Program-made: the position numbers and the translations under genes
Notes under the pieces: generated by a model
What the model saw: only the letters and a program-made list of their open reading frames with translations
Databases searched by the model: none
What the model was told of the DNA's origin: nothing
Assembly (NCBI RefSeq): GCF_000373485.1
Contig: NZ_KB891589.1
Location: 64,412 to 128,411 of the forward strand
DNA from: Dasania marina DSM 21967
GTDB lineage: Bacteria > Pseudomonadota > Gammaproteobacteria > Pseudomonadales > Dasaniaceae
Length of the DNA: 64,000 nt
Direction of reading: 5' to 3'
Shown: piece by piece, positions 7,137 through 16,034 of the stretch
Position numbering within the stretch: position 1 is the stretch's first letter
How the letters are laid out: the number at the start of each line of letters is the position of its first letter

Positions 7137-9566
7137 ATGAATAAAAAAGCACTTACTAGTTGTATTGTTGCAATAACAACGGGTCTGGTTAGCCCTGTTG
7201 TACTCTCGGCTACTATTCTTGAAGAGGTAATTATTACTGCTCAAAAACGTGAGCAGAATATGCAGGACGTTGGTATTTCTGTGACGGCGTTTACCGGTGA
7301 TCAAATGAAGGCGATGGGGGTTACCCAGAGCTTTGATGTGGCGGCGTTTACACCGGGTGTTCATATCAGTGGTAACCTCGCAGGTCAAAATACCCAGTTT
7401 TCAATCCGGGGTGTTACACAAAACGATTTTAACGATATTGTTGAGGCGCCTAATGCGGTTTACCTTGATGAAGGCTATTTGGCGATAGCTCAAGCACAAT
7501 CCTTTTCGGTTTTTGATATCCAGCGGGTAGAAATACTCAAGGGCCCGCAGGGGACATTATTTGGGCGTAATGCTACGGGTGGTCTTGCCCATTATATTTC
7601 CAACAAACCTAATTTTGATGTGGTAGAAGGTTTTATAGATATCACTATCGGGGAATACGATACGCCAGCTAATGCCAATGTTTATACCTTGGAGGCGGCT
7701 GTTGGTGGGCCGATAACAGATACTGTTGCGGGCAGGGTAGCCATTCGTAAAAATTTGCAGGATGGGTATTTAAAAAACCTTTATTCAGAAAGTGACGCTT
7801 TTAATCCTTCTCCGGGTGAGGGTGCCGGCGCTGATCTTGGTGATGACGATACAGAAGCTGCACGTATAAGCCTTGCTTTTAAGCCTACCGATACCTTAGA
7901 TATTAGTCTGTCAGCCAATTATGCGTCGTCTGAAGTAGGCACCGGGCCTTTCCAAGCAAAATCCACCATTGCGGTACTTGATGCTAATGGTGAGATTGTT
8001 AATGTCATTGATACCCCGCCCGATGAAACTCGATTGAGTATTCAAGGTAATGGGGATGGTGGCGCGAATACGTTCGATGGTAGCCAGTCTTTGCCCGGTG
8101 GGGGTATTGGTTTGGGCGGGCGTTCAACTCCCGGCGGTGATTTTTTTGGTTATTTAGATCCTGATGGCGACGACTTTACCTTCTCTGGTGATTTTGCATT
8201 TAAAGATCAAGGGTCGACAGATACCTGGGGGCTTAATGCCAATGTGCAATGGGCGCTTAATGATGATGTTACCTTCACCTCCATTACCGATTATAAAGAA
8301 TACGATAAATTACTTTTTATTGATGTTGATGCTGCCCCCGTCAATCAGCTTGCAAATTATGCGGGTGTCGATGCTAGCAGCTTCACCCAAGAGTTCCGCC
8401 TCAACGGCGGTACTGAGAACAGCCGTTGGGTGGCAGGATTTTTCTTCCTGAATATTGATAACCACTCAGATAACGGATTAAAGGGATCTGCAAATAGTAT
8501 TTTGGGTGCGGCACCCAATGCGCCAATTGATATTGGTGTCGTTGCTGACCTTGAGACCAATTCTTACAGCGTATTTGGCCACTATGAATATGACTTTGCT
8601 GAGGACTTTACTCTGATTACCGGTTTGCGGGTTATTCAGGAGGAAAAAGACTTCGAAGTGGATATTGGTGTATTTTCCTCCTTTAGTAACTTCAGTGTTA
8701 ATCAAGGTGAACTTCTTAATAATCCGCTTGGAGCGGGGTCCCCTTTCCATGAAAAAGCCGATAAGTCAGATACTTTGTGGGCAGGGAAGATACAGTTAGA
8801 TTACCGGCTTAACGATGACACTCTGATGTATGCCGGCGTTAATCGTGGTGTGAAATCGGGTAGTTTTAATGCACCGTTGTTGGGGGCATTTTTGGGTTCG
8901 GGTGGTGTTGACGCGCTTCCTTATGATGAAGAAGTTTTGATTTCCTATGAGATGGGGCTTAAGACGACGTTCCATGACGGCCGAACTCGCTTCAATGTAA
9001 ACGCTTTTTACTATGATTATAGTGACTATCAAGCCTTTTTGTTTGTCGGTGTTGGTGGTGTGGTTGTCAATGCCGATGCAGAAAATTATGGTATTGAAGT
9101 CGAGCTGCAATCTAACCCTATGGACGGCTTAGATCTTATGTTCAGTGCGAGTTGGTTTGATGCAACGGTTAAAGATATTCCTTTGCGAAGCGGTTCGCCG
9201 CTGCCACCACGGGATGTTGATCCTACCTATGCGCCAGAGTTTCAAGCGACAGGTTTGATTCGTTATGAGTGGGAATCTTTTTCCGGCGGCACTATGGCTG
9301 TTCAAGCCGATGTGAGCTACTCCGATGAGTACTATTATAATTTGCGTAACTTTGATGCTGACAAATTCGATAGTTATGTGATGTCGAATGCGCGTGTTAG
9401 CTGGTTATCTGTTGAAGAAAAGTGGGAACTAGCATTGTCGGTTAAAAACATCACTGATGAGCGTGCAGGTCTTCAAGGATTTGATCTGGCGACATTGTGT
9501 GGTTGTAACGAAGTCTCTTACCGAGCCCCCCGTTTATATGCTGTTAATGTGAAATACTCTTTTTAA
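7137..9566 (+). CDS. TonB-dependent outer-membrane receptor
   Basis: TonB-dependent receptors import scarce or bulky substrates across the outer membrane. The 809 aa product has a signal peptide (to about residue 23), a TonB-box-like start (EEVIITAQKREQ), a plug domain with TPGVHISGN, the SIRGV motif and the RVEILKGPQGTLFGRNATGG signature (around residues 130-155), then a long beta-barrel ending in aromatic Phe (YSF). The barrel type is common for hydrophobic or aromatic substrates in marine Proteobacteria rather than classical siderophores, but the ligand cannot be read from sequence. It is divergent from the MarR gene and is followed by a strong terminator. The downstream monooxygenase and GMC genes suggest it imports their substrate (inference). 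Confidence 0.92.
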   Translation: MNKKALTSCIVAITTGLVSPVVLSATILEEVIITAQKREQNMQDVGISVTAFTGDQMKAMGVTQSFDVAAFTPGVHISGNLAGQNTQFSIRGVTQNDFNDIVEAPNAVYLDEGYLAIAQAQSFSVFDIQRVEILKGPQGTLFGRNATGGLAHYISNKPNFDVVEGFIDITIGEYDTPANANVYTLEAAVGGPITDTVAGRVAIRKNLQDGYLKNLYSESDAFNPSPGEGAGADLGDDDTEAARISLAFKPTDTLDISLSANYASSEVGTGPFQAKSTIAVLDANGEIVNVIDTPPDETRLSIQGNGDGGANTFDGSQSLPGGGIGLGGRSTPGGDFFGYLDPDGDDFTFSGDFAFKDQGSTDTWGLNANVQWALNDDVTFTSITDYKEYDKLLFIDVDAAPVNQLANYAGVDASSFTQEFRLNGGTENSRWVAGFFFLNIDNHSDNGLKGSANSILGAAPNAPIDIGVVADLETNSYSVFGHYEYDFAEDFTLITGLRVIQEEKDFEVDIGVFSSFSNFSVNQGELLNNPLGAGSPFHEKADKSDTLWAGKIQLDYRLNDDTLMYAGVNRGVKSGSFNAPLLGAFLGSGGVDALPYDEEVLISYEMGLKTTFHDGRTRFNVNAFYYDYSDYQAFLFVGVGGVVVNADAENYGIEVELQSNPMDGLDLMFSASWFDATVKDIPLRSGSPLPPRDVDPTYAPEFQATGLIRYEWESFSGGTMAVQADVSYSDEYYYNLRNFDADKFDSYVMSNARVSWLSVEEKWELALSVKNITDERAGLQGFDLATLCGCNEVSYRAPRLYAVNVKYSF

Positions 9567-9578
9567 TTGTCCTAGTTT

Positions 9579-9611
9579 AACGAAGGTGTTATCGACTAAC
9601 ACCTTCGTTTT
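9579..9611 (+). terminator. Rho-independent terminator of the TonB-dependent receptor gene
   Basis: AACGAAGGTGTTA (9579-9591) and TAACACCTTCGTT (9597-9609) form a perfect 13-bp stem with a 5-base loop, followed by T-rich sequence. A related but diverged copy is found at 11521-11561, part of the duplication described under findings. Confidence 0.85.
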
Positions 9612-9640
9612 AATTTATTTATAAGCATTGACGCTTCGTT

Positions 9641-9727
9641 ATGAATACCACTCGCCGCAATTTTTTGAAGCCTTTACGTTTGGCATTGCCATTTATTGGT
9701 GTAAAAAACCTTGCTGTTATCGTCTAG
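9641..9727 (+). pseudogene. Decayed 5' fragment of the Tat-signal small-subunit gene
   Basis: Reading from the ATG at 9641 gives MNTTRRNFLKPLRLALPF and a stop after 28 codons. The intact gene at 11583 starts MNTTRRNFLKSSTLALSF. The DNA similarity continues beyond a small indel: an 18-base stretch (AAAAACCTTGCTGTTATC) is identical in both. The similarity also extends upstream through the terminator hairpin and the sequence before the ATG. This is therefore a partial second copy of the region around 11521-11680, left on the other side of the two flavin monooxygenase genes. Confidence 0.75.
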
Positions 9728-9848
9728 TTTGGTAAGAAATCGAGAAACACTTGATTTGCGAGTTCCTCATGATCAGCCGTTGATGTAAGCAATATTTTGA
9801 TAAGAGTTTTTAATAATTTTAAAAAATCACTCTACAAAGGCGATAACA

Positions 9849-10937
9849 ATGACCAACCTCATGAAACAAAAAGCCGGGTTTAAGCTGGGCACATTTTCGT
9901 CGAATTGTTCATCTGGGATGACGGTGACAAAATCACCTGATCGCTGGGTAAATAGTTGGGAAAATAACCTCAAACTGGGAAAAATGCTGGATGACGCCGG
10001 TATTGATTTTATGCTGCCCATTGCACGCTGGATTGGTTACGGCGGCGAGACAGACTTTCACAACGATGTGCTTGAAACTATTACATGGGCCACGGCGCTG
10101 CTGGCCTCGACCAAAAATATAACCGTTTTTGGAACCGTACACACGGCGGCTAACCACCCGGTGGTGGTGGCTAAGCAGATTGCGACCATGGATCATATCG
10201 GGCAGGGACGTTCGGGACTGAACATCGTGGCTGGCTGGAATAAGCCTGAATATGAAGCGCTGGGGCTGACGCTGCCGGACGATCACGAAACACGCTATGG
10301 TTATTCGCAAGAGTGGTTTGATATCGTCGAAAAACTATGGACGTCAGAAGAGTATTTCGACTGGGATGGTAAATATTTCAAGCTCAAACATGTTGTGGGT
10401 AACCCTAAACCAGTAGGTAGCAGGCCGCCGATTCTTAATGCGGCGGGGTCCGAGATTGGGCGTGCCTTTGCGACGGATAACGCTGACTACCTGTTCACGC
10501 CAGCCATTGATCTAAGCCGTTCTGTGGGAGAGATCAAAGAATTGAAGGCACTGGCCGCCACCAAGAAACGTGATGTTGGGGTTCTAACCTTTAGTCATGT
10601 GATTTGCCGCGAGACAGAAGCAGAGGCAACCGCGCTGCGGGATCGCTTGATGGGGGACCTAGCTGATTGGGAGGCCGTCGATAATCTAGTGAACTTGCAA
10701 TTTGCCCATGCGCAAAGCTTCCCACATGATTTACTGGCGCAGATCAAGAACCTCTTTGCTATGGGCCACGGTGGGTTTCCGCTGGTTGGCACACCGCGCC
10801 AAGTTGCGGATGGCATTATCACGTTGCATGAAACTGGCTTTGCCGGCACCACACTGTCCTTTGTTGATTATGTTGAGGAATTCCCATACTTCCGTGACCA
10901 GGTACTGCCGCTTTTGGCAGACGCGGGGATTAGATAA
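9849..10937 (+). CDS. LLM-class (luciferase-like) FMNH2-dependent monooxygenase
   Basis: The 362 aa product has the luciferase-like TIM-barrel pattern of the RutA/SfnG/DmoA-type oxygenases: FMLPIARWIGYGGETDFHND near residues 56-75, HTAANHPVVVAKQIATMD, then GRSGLNIVAGWNKPEYE around residues 118-135, and late in the chain GHGGFPLVGTPRQVADGI. These enzymes use reduced FMN from a partner reductase to oxygenate small organic substrates or cleave C-S, C-N or C-C bonds. The partner is encoded immediately downstream with no gap (stop TAA directly followed by ATG). The substrate is unknown. Base composition is visibly richer in G+C than the flanks: 35 of 60 bases at 10141-10200 against 21 of 60 at 8281-8340 in the receptor gene. 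Confidence 0.88.
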   Translation: MTNLMKQKAGFKLGTFSSNCSSGMTVTKSPDRWVNSWENNLKLGKMLDDAGIDFMLPIARWIGYGGETDFHNDVLETITWATALLASTKNITVFGTVHTAANHPVVVAKQIATMDHIGQGRSGLNIVAGWNKPEYEALGLTLPDDHETRYGYSQEWFDIVEKLWTSEEYFDWDGKYFKLKHVVGNPKPVGSRPPILNAAGSEIGRAFATDNADYLFTPAIDLSRSVGEIKELKALAATKKRDVGVLTFSHVICRETEAEATALRDRLMGDLADWEAVDNLVNLQFAHAQSFPHDLLAQIKNLFAMGHGGFPLVGTPRQVADGIITLHETGFAGTTLSFVDYVEEFPYFRDQVLPLLADAGIR

Positions 10938-11426
10938 ATGGCCAGCCCATCCGCCGAGGACTTTACCGGTGCGATGCGTGCGTTGGTAGGTAATTGTTCG
11001 GTTATCACGGTAGGTGAGGGGCAGGACAGGTCAGGCTTAATTGTGACGTCGGCCATTTCACTCAGTGCTGACCCGCCTTTGCTGCTGGTTTGTGTGAGCC
11101 GGAGCTCGTCAAGCTGGCCGTTGCTTAAACAATACGGTCGGTTTGGCTGGTCGTCGCTTGGAGCTGGCCATCAACGTGTGGCTGAACAATTTGCAGGATT
11201 TGGTGGCGTCAAAGGCACTGATCGTTATGAGGGAGCCGAGTGGGAAACTGCGGTCACCGGAGCGGTATTGTTGAAGGGTGCCCCGGCAGCTTTTGATTGT
11301 GAGGTCGACGAAATAATTGATAGAGATACCCATTCCATTGTGATTGCTCGGGTTCGGGCAATCAAAGAAACGCCGGATGCAGGGGCATTGATTTATTGGA
11401 ACGGGGCGTTTCAAACTCTGAACTAG
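10938..11426 (+). CDS. Flavin reductase (HpaC-like) partner of the LLM monooxygenase
   Basis: A 162 aa protein of the flavin-reductase-like split-barrel family: MRALVGNCSVITVGEGQDR at the N-terminus, LIVTSAISLSADPPLLLVCV around residues 33-52, then GGVKGTDRYEGAEW, and a short final strand (IYWNGAFQTL). Such enzymes use NAD(P)H to make free reduced flavin for a two-component oxygenase. The ATG follows the oxygenase stop without any intervening base, so the two are translationally coupled. It shares the oxygenase's higher G+C, consistent with arrival as a two-gene unit. Confidence 0.85.
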   Translation: MASPSAEDFTGAMRALVGNCSVITVGEGQDRSGLIVTSAISLSADPPLLLVCVSRSSSSWPLLKQYGRFGWSSLGAGHQRVAEQFAGFGGVKGTDRYEGAEWETAVTGAVLLKGAPAAFDCEVDEIIDRDTHSIVIARVRAIKETPDAGALIYWNGAFQTLN

Positions 11427-11520
11427 TGTCGGCTTGTTGGGGGAGTGCCTGATAAATTATGAGAATATGGATTCACTATATTCCATTAACGTAAAGGGTG
11501 CTTGTTTATTAACCAATATT

Positions 11521-11561
11521 AACGAAGCTGTTATCAGCTAAAGCCTTCGTTTTATTTTTTT
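11521..11561 (+). terminator. Terminator after the flavin reductase gene (diverged copy of 9579 hairpin)
   Basis: AACGAAG (11521-11527) pairs with CTTCGTT (11545-11551), with an inner AGCTG-TTAT-CAGCT hairpin, followed by a T-rich run to 11561. The outer arms equal those of the terminator at 9579, and both hairpins are followed at a similar distance by an ATGAATAC start. Confidence 0.7.
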
Positions 11562-11582
11562 GATGGCGATTGAAACTTTGTT

Positions 11583-12137
11583 ATGAATACAACGCGTCGT
11601 AATTTTTTAAAATCTTCAACCTTGGCCTTGTCATTTGTTGTTGGTGCAAAAACCTTGCTGTTATCTCCTCGGCAGGCGTATGCACTCAGTATTCCTTTGC
11701 AGATACTAAGTGAGTCAGAGGCTACCATTTTAGAAGTCTTGGCTGAGGCGATTGTGCCGGGGGCCAGAGTTGCTGGAATTCGGCATTTTATTGATAGCCA
11801 GCTGAATGCTGATGTTGATAGTAGTTTGTTGATGATTCGTTACTTAGGTGTGCCAGCGCCTTATCTTGGGTTTTATACCAATGGTTTACGAAGTTCCGAG
11901 GAACAGGCTCAGGCAAGACATAAAAAAAACATAGCAGCGCTTAATATAACGGAGTTATCTCCAATAATTGACGACATGGCTGAAGGGAACGTTAACAACT
12001 GGTCGGGCCCACCTGCCAGTTTTTTCTTTTTTGTATTGCGGTCTGATGCTGCTGATGTTGTCTACGGTACGCAAGAGGGGTTTGATCGTTTGGATATCCC
12101 TTATATGCCGCATATTCTTCCTGAACAGCCTTGGTAA
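11583..12137 (+). CDS. Tat-exported small subunit of a GMC dehydrogenase (gluconate 2-dehydrogenase subunit 3-like)
   Basis: The 184 aa protein begins with a clear twin-arginine signal (TTRRNFLKSSTLALSFVVGA), so it folds in the cytoplasm and is exported to the periplasm. The remainder (SESEATILEVLAEAIVPGA at about residues 38-56, then a helical domain with RYLGVPAPYLGF) resembles the small subunits that accompany membrane-linked GMC dehydrogenases, such as gluconate 2-dehydrogenase subunit 3. The GMC flavoprotein follows at once and has no signal of its own, so the pair is probably exported together. The upstream region and first codons are duplicated in decayed form at 9570-9730. Confidence 0.72.
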   Translation: MNTTRRNFLKSSTLALSFVVGAKTLLLSPRQAYALSIPLQILSESEATILEVLAEAIVPGARVAGIRHFIDSQLNADVDSSLLMIRYLGVPAPYLGFYTNGLRSSEEQAQARHKKNIAALNITELSPIIDDMAEGNVNNWSGPPASFFFFVLRSDAADVVYGTQEGFDRLDIPYMPHILPEQPW

Positions 12138-12143
12138 TTGATA

Positions 12144-13727
12144 ATGAATACAGCGATTAATAGTTTGGAAAAAGTTGACTTGCTTATTGTCGGTTCCGGC
12201 GCGGCGGCCAGTGTTTTTGCCGCCAAGGCAGCGCAGGCGGGCAAGCAGGTGTTGATGCTTGAAGCGGGTCCTGAGCGTAGCAATAATGATTTGGTTAGTT
12301 CGCAGTTGTGGGCTCGTCGCCTTAAATGGGGTGGGGCACAGGTTGAAGAAGAGGGTAATTTAAAAGTGGGGCATAGCTTTAATACAGGTTGGGGAACCGG
12401 CGGTAGTAGCATGCATCATTACGCTGTTTGGCCTCGATTACATGCCAATGATTTTAAGCTTAAGAGCCTTTATGGCAAAGGTAATGATTGGCCAATTGAC
12501 TATGAAGATTTACGCCCCGCTTATGATCAAATTCAAAGTGAAGTGGGGATTAGCGGTGACGAAAAGTTGGAAAAATGGCGGCCAGCAGGAGCGCCGTACC
12601 CCATGCCTGGCCTGCCTGTTTTTAACCAGGGTGAAATTATTGCCAAAGGCTTCGCCGCGTTGGGGCGCACTACTGCGCCTATTCCCCTAGCGATTAATAG
12701 TCGGCCCTACAAAAACCGTAGCTCTTGTGTTTATGATGGTTGGTGTGATGCTGGTTGCCCAACGGGTGCTTTGGCCAACGCTCAAACAGTTTACCTACCA
12801 CAAGCGAAAGCCGCGAAAGCCACAATTATTAATCATGCTACGGTCACCCGCCTTTTAACTAGCAAAAAAGGCGATAAAGTGACAGGGGTTGAGTATTGTG
12901 ACGAAACCGGTAAACAGCATGTGCAGATGGCAGATGTTGTTGTATTGGCGGCTTTTGCGGTACAGAACCCGCGGTTGTTATTGGCTTCTGCTAATCAGGC
13001 GCACCCAGATGGTTTAGCTAATTCAAGCGGTCTGGTTGGAAAATATTTAATGACGCACCCTGCAACGAGTATTTATGGTTTATTCAAGCAGCCTACGCAA
13101 CCTTATTTAGGTGCTACCGGGGGGCAGTTAATTAATCAGGATAGCTATGATGATAAGCGTGCACGAGAGGGCGCGTTTGGAGGGTATCAATGGTTAATCG
13201 CTAACGCACTCAAACCTAATGGTTTGTTGGGGATAGCCAATACTCGCCCTGATATTTACGGTCCGAAACTGGATGCCTTTATGAAACAAGCCGCTGAGCA
13301 TATGGGAACTATGGTTTTTGTTGGCGAAGATTTACCGCTCGCTGAAAACAGAGTGGTCTTGAGTCAGCAAAAAGATAAGTATGGTGTGCCACTAGCCAGA
13401 GCCATACATAATATTCAGCCGGAAACAGAGGCGATGTGCCAGCATGCTGTGGCCGAGGGCAAAACAATTTTTAAGGCGGCGGATGCCGAGCAAATATGGA
13501 CTGGGCCTAGGGTAGCCATGCATATAATGGGGGGGACTATTATGGGCACAGCTAGAGATAATTCAGTGACTAACCGTTATGGTCAATGCCATGATATCGC
13601 CAATTTATTTATTGCGGGCACGGGCTTATTCCCCTCTAGCGGCGCGGTTAATCCAACGTTTAGTTTACATGCACTAGGTTTGCAAGCGGTGGAGTATATG
13701 TTGCGTGAATGGGAAGGCATTGTTTAA
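12144..13727 (+). CDS. GMC-family FAD oxidoreductase (large subunit)
   Basis: GMC oxidoreductases oxidise alcohols or sugars using FAD. The product has an N-terminal Rossmann motif (VDLLIVGSGAAASVFAAKAA), the GWGTGGSSMHHYAVWPR region near residue 90, a Cys-rich loop (SSCVYDGWCDAGCPTGA near residue 200) and the C-terminal GMC domain with MHIMGGTIMGTA and the catalytic-region pattern NLFIAGTGLFPSSGAVNPTF. It lacks a signal peptide and starts 6 bases after the small-subunit stop, so periplasmic location by hitch-hiking on the Tat signal of its partner is likely. An in-frame TTG at 12138 is an alternative start; the ATG at 12144 is preferred. The electron acceptor is unknown. Confidence 0.88.
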   Translation: MNTAINSLEKVDLLIVGSGAAASVFAAKAAQAGKQVLMLEAGPERSNNDLVSSQLWARRLKWGGAQVEEEGNLKVGHSFNTGWGTGGSSMHHYAVWPRLHANDFKLKSLYGKGNDWPIDYEDLRPAYDQIQSEVGISGDEKLEKWRPAGAPYPMPGLPVFNQGEIIAKGFAALGRTTAPIPLAINSRPYKNRSSCVYDGWCDAGCPTGALANAQTVYLPQAKAAKATIINHATVTRLLTSKKGDKVTGVEYCDETGKQHVQMADVVVLAAFAVQNPRLLLASANQAHPDGLANSSGLVGKYLMTHPATSIYGLFKQPTQPYLGATGGQLINQDSYDDKRAREGAFGGYQWLIANALKPNGLLGIANTRPDIYGPKLDAFMKQAAEHMGTMVFVGEDLPLAENRVVLSQQKDKYGVPLARAIHNIQPETEAMCQHAVAEGKTIFKAADAEQIWTGPRVAMHIMGGTIMGTARDNSVTNRYGQCHDIANLFIAGTGLFPSSGAVNPTFSLHALGLQAVEYMLREWEGIV

Positions 13728-13948
13728 GGCGTAGCTCATTAGTCATAAGAGATTACCTATATGAATTAGGATTCCCTTCGCCAGTAAGCGACGCGGCTTT
13801 CTTTTTTAGTTTGATGTTGATGCGTTGTTTAGCAATGTGCGGTAAGAGCCTGAAATAGGATTTCTATTTTTATAATGGGTACGCAAAACGTGTGCGAGTA
13901 CTATGGGGAAACCTTGCTAGCTGTTGGGAGGCTAGCCGAGAAGGTTTT

Positions 13949-14964
13949 TTAAAACATCTCGAAGGCTTGCGCCAGTAACTCATAGCTGCGCAGCCTTTGC
14001 TCAAAAGTATGGGTAACATTAACCACCGATACCTCATCGGCCTGGCAGTTGGCGACCAGCGTTTCTATGCGTTGTCGGCATTCAGCGCCCGTGCCGGCGA
14101 TGATGTCCGCTAGGCATTGGTCAAAATAATCTTTTTCGCTGTGGGACATCTTAGCGATCGCATCCATAGTTTGTTGTGGCGAGGGTAAGCCATCACGCAT
14201 ATTGTGCATATGGGCTAACACCTTGGCATAGGCGCGTATGGAAGCGATCTGCTGAGCCTCCTCAGTACTGTCGGCGCACACTACCGCTAAGGCCAGCATG
14301 GTTTTGGCGGGGCCGGTGTGGCCAGCGCCAGCATACGCGGCGCGATAGGCCTGAAAGATTTTGTCGGCGGGGGTTCTACTATCAATAAACTGTGCCAGCA
14401 CAAATCCCATGCCTAACTCCCCAGCAAATTGGCAGGAGCCACTACCTGAGCCCAGCATCCATAGGTTGGGGTTGATGTCGCCTTCGGGGGTAAGTTTTAA
14501 GCTGGCATAGGGGTGATCAGCCGGCATGCTGCCATGCAAAAAGTGTTGTAAATCTTCTGCCTGTTGCGCATAGGCTTGGCTATGGGAGGGCTGATGTGGG
14601 TATGCCAGTGCCTGGCGAGCACATCGCCGCCGGGGGCTCTGCCTATGCCTAGGTCAACTCTATCGGGGTAGAGCAGGGCCAACATGCGAAACTGTTCGGC
14701 AACTTTATAGGGGCTGTAATGGGAAAGCATTACACCGCCGCTGCCTACTTTAATGCGTTCTGTTTGGCTGGCGATATGGCCTATGAGTATTTCGGGGCAG
14801 GGGCAGGCAAAAATACCGGAGTTATGGTGCTCTGCCATCCAATAACGATGGTAGCCCCAACGTTCGCAAGCCTGCGCTAACTTAACGGACAGCAGTGGCG
14901 ATTCCGCAGAACTGGAGTTGGCATGTATAGGGGCTTGGTCGGTAACGCTAATAAGTAAGGGCAT
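13949..14964 (-). pseudogene. LLM-class flavin-dependent oxidoreductase, MsnO8-type, with a frameshift
   Basis: Two minus-strand frames together make one luciferase-like protein of about 337 aa, the normal length for the MsnO8-type subgroup. The N-terminal part (14497-14964) carries LAQACERWGYHRYWMAEHHN and YPDRVDLGIGRAPGGD; the C-terminal part (13949-14539) starts within GSMPADHPYASLK and carries LWMLGSGSGSCQFAGELGMG. The reading frame must change between GRAPGGDVLA and QALAYPHQPSHSQAYAQQ, close to 14610-14620, most simply by one lost base in GCCAGGCACTGG. Either the gene is inactive or the base was missed in sequencing. The rest of the gene is well kept, so the lesion is recent if real. Confidence 0.8.
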
Positions 14965-15267
14965 AAATCGTAGAGTGGCAGCTGGGTTAATAGTTAATAG
15001 TAGGGTGAATTATGCCATAAAAAAACAGCACCGTTTTGTAATAATGCTTGTGCTAGAGTTATTGAGTTAACCAACGATATCATTTGTCGATTTTGCTAGG
15101 TACGATAAACTTCTTAATCATGTGCTGTGCTGATAGCTGGAAAATCATAGACAAATTCAGTAAAAGCTTGTACTTTTTGTAGGCGTTTTATTCGCGGCTG
15201 ATTATAAGGGATAGTATAAAACGGCTGCTGATAATGATAGCTATGAGACTAAAAAAAGGTATTTGCT
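14965..15267. other. Shared upstream region of the LLM pseudogene and the LuxR gene
   Basis: About 300 A+T-rich bases without an open frame. The only clear element is AAAAAAAGGT at 15251-15260, a ribosome binding site 8 bases before the TTG start of the regulator gene. No clear promoter or palindrome was picked out. Confidence 0.4.
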
Positions 15268-16026
15268 TTGGATGACATTCTGTCAAATAAACCCGGTAAG
15301 CTATCTAGCGACTTGCTAGATTATACTGCTCGCTGTATAGAACATTTAGGGACTAGGCAGTTTTTCGATCCTTTTTTTGAGATGATTTATAATATATTCG
15401 AGGTCGATCAATGCACTATTTTTTTTCTTGATCCCTCGTCTGGTATGGAGTGTTTGCTTTCTCGAAACTTTATGGATGATGTTGTAGCTAAGTCGTTAGC
15501 CAGTAACTATGTCGGTGATGGCTATAATTCCGATCCAAATTTTTCTATTCTTGAGTCTTTAGCTATAGGTGATACTAAAGTAATTCACCTAAAAGATACG
15601 GAGAAGGAGATGGATTATAGTTATCGTAAACACTTTTTTAGCTATCCCCATTTAATTGATAAGGTTAGTATTTTAACGGCTGTTAATATCGGAAAATACT
15701 ATATCAATTTTTACCGCGGTAAAGGTAGAGTATCTTTTGTTGATCAACAACTATTTGTAGGCGGTTCAGAGGCTAAATTATTTGCCTCTATTCTTTCTCA
15801 GCATTATAGGCTCAATAAGTCATTAAGTGATGAAGGCCCGTTGGCTATTCTTTCAGATCGTGAGCGAGAAGTTTGCCAAGGTATTCTTCATGGTCAAAAA
15901 ATGGACGCCGTTAGCGCTGAAATTGGTATTGCAACAAGTAGTGCAATCACCTATAAAAAAAGAGCATACGCAAAATTGGGCATAACAAGCCGAACTTCCT
16001 TGTTCGATTTATGCCGTAAAAACTAG
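15268..16026 (+). CDS. LuxR-type HTH regulator, probably of the MobA-like hydroxylase
   Basis: A 252 aa regulator. Residues about 195-250 are a LuxR/FixJ-type HTH: LSDREREVCQGILHGQK, DAVSAEIGIATSSAITYKK, AYAKLGITSRTSLFDL. The N-terminal 160 residues look like a GAF-type sensory domain (VDQCTIFFLDPSSGMECL). There is no receiver domain, so it probably senses a small molecule. The start appears to be TTG at 15268, since no ATG occurs in frame near it and AAAGG lies 8 bases upstream. It converges with the MobA-like hydroxylase gene, only 8 bases apart, and is a likely regulator of the aromatic island. Two other regulators here (39287 and 42654) share its architecture. Confidence 0.82.
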   Translation: MDDILSNKPGKLSSDLLDYTARCIEHLGTRQFFDPFFEMIYNIFEVDQCTIFFLDPSSGMECLLSRNFMDDVVAKSLASNYVGDGYNSDPNFSILESLAIGDTKVIHLKDTEKEMDYSYRKHFFSYPHLIDKVSILTAVNIGKYYINFYRGKGRVSFVDQQLFVGGSEAKLFASILSQHYRLNKSLSDEGPLAILSDREREVCQGILHGQKMDAVSAEIGIATSSAITYKKRAYAKLGITSRTSLFDLCRKN

Positions 16027-16034
16027 CGTTTTTG

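Noticed and set aside
9620-11600. Insertion-sequence-mediated gain of the LLM pair
   Set aside because: The flanking repeats are copies of host terminator and leader sequence, and no transposase or terminal inverted repeats are present, so an IS cannot be claimed.
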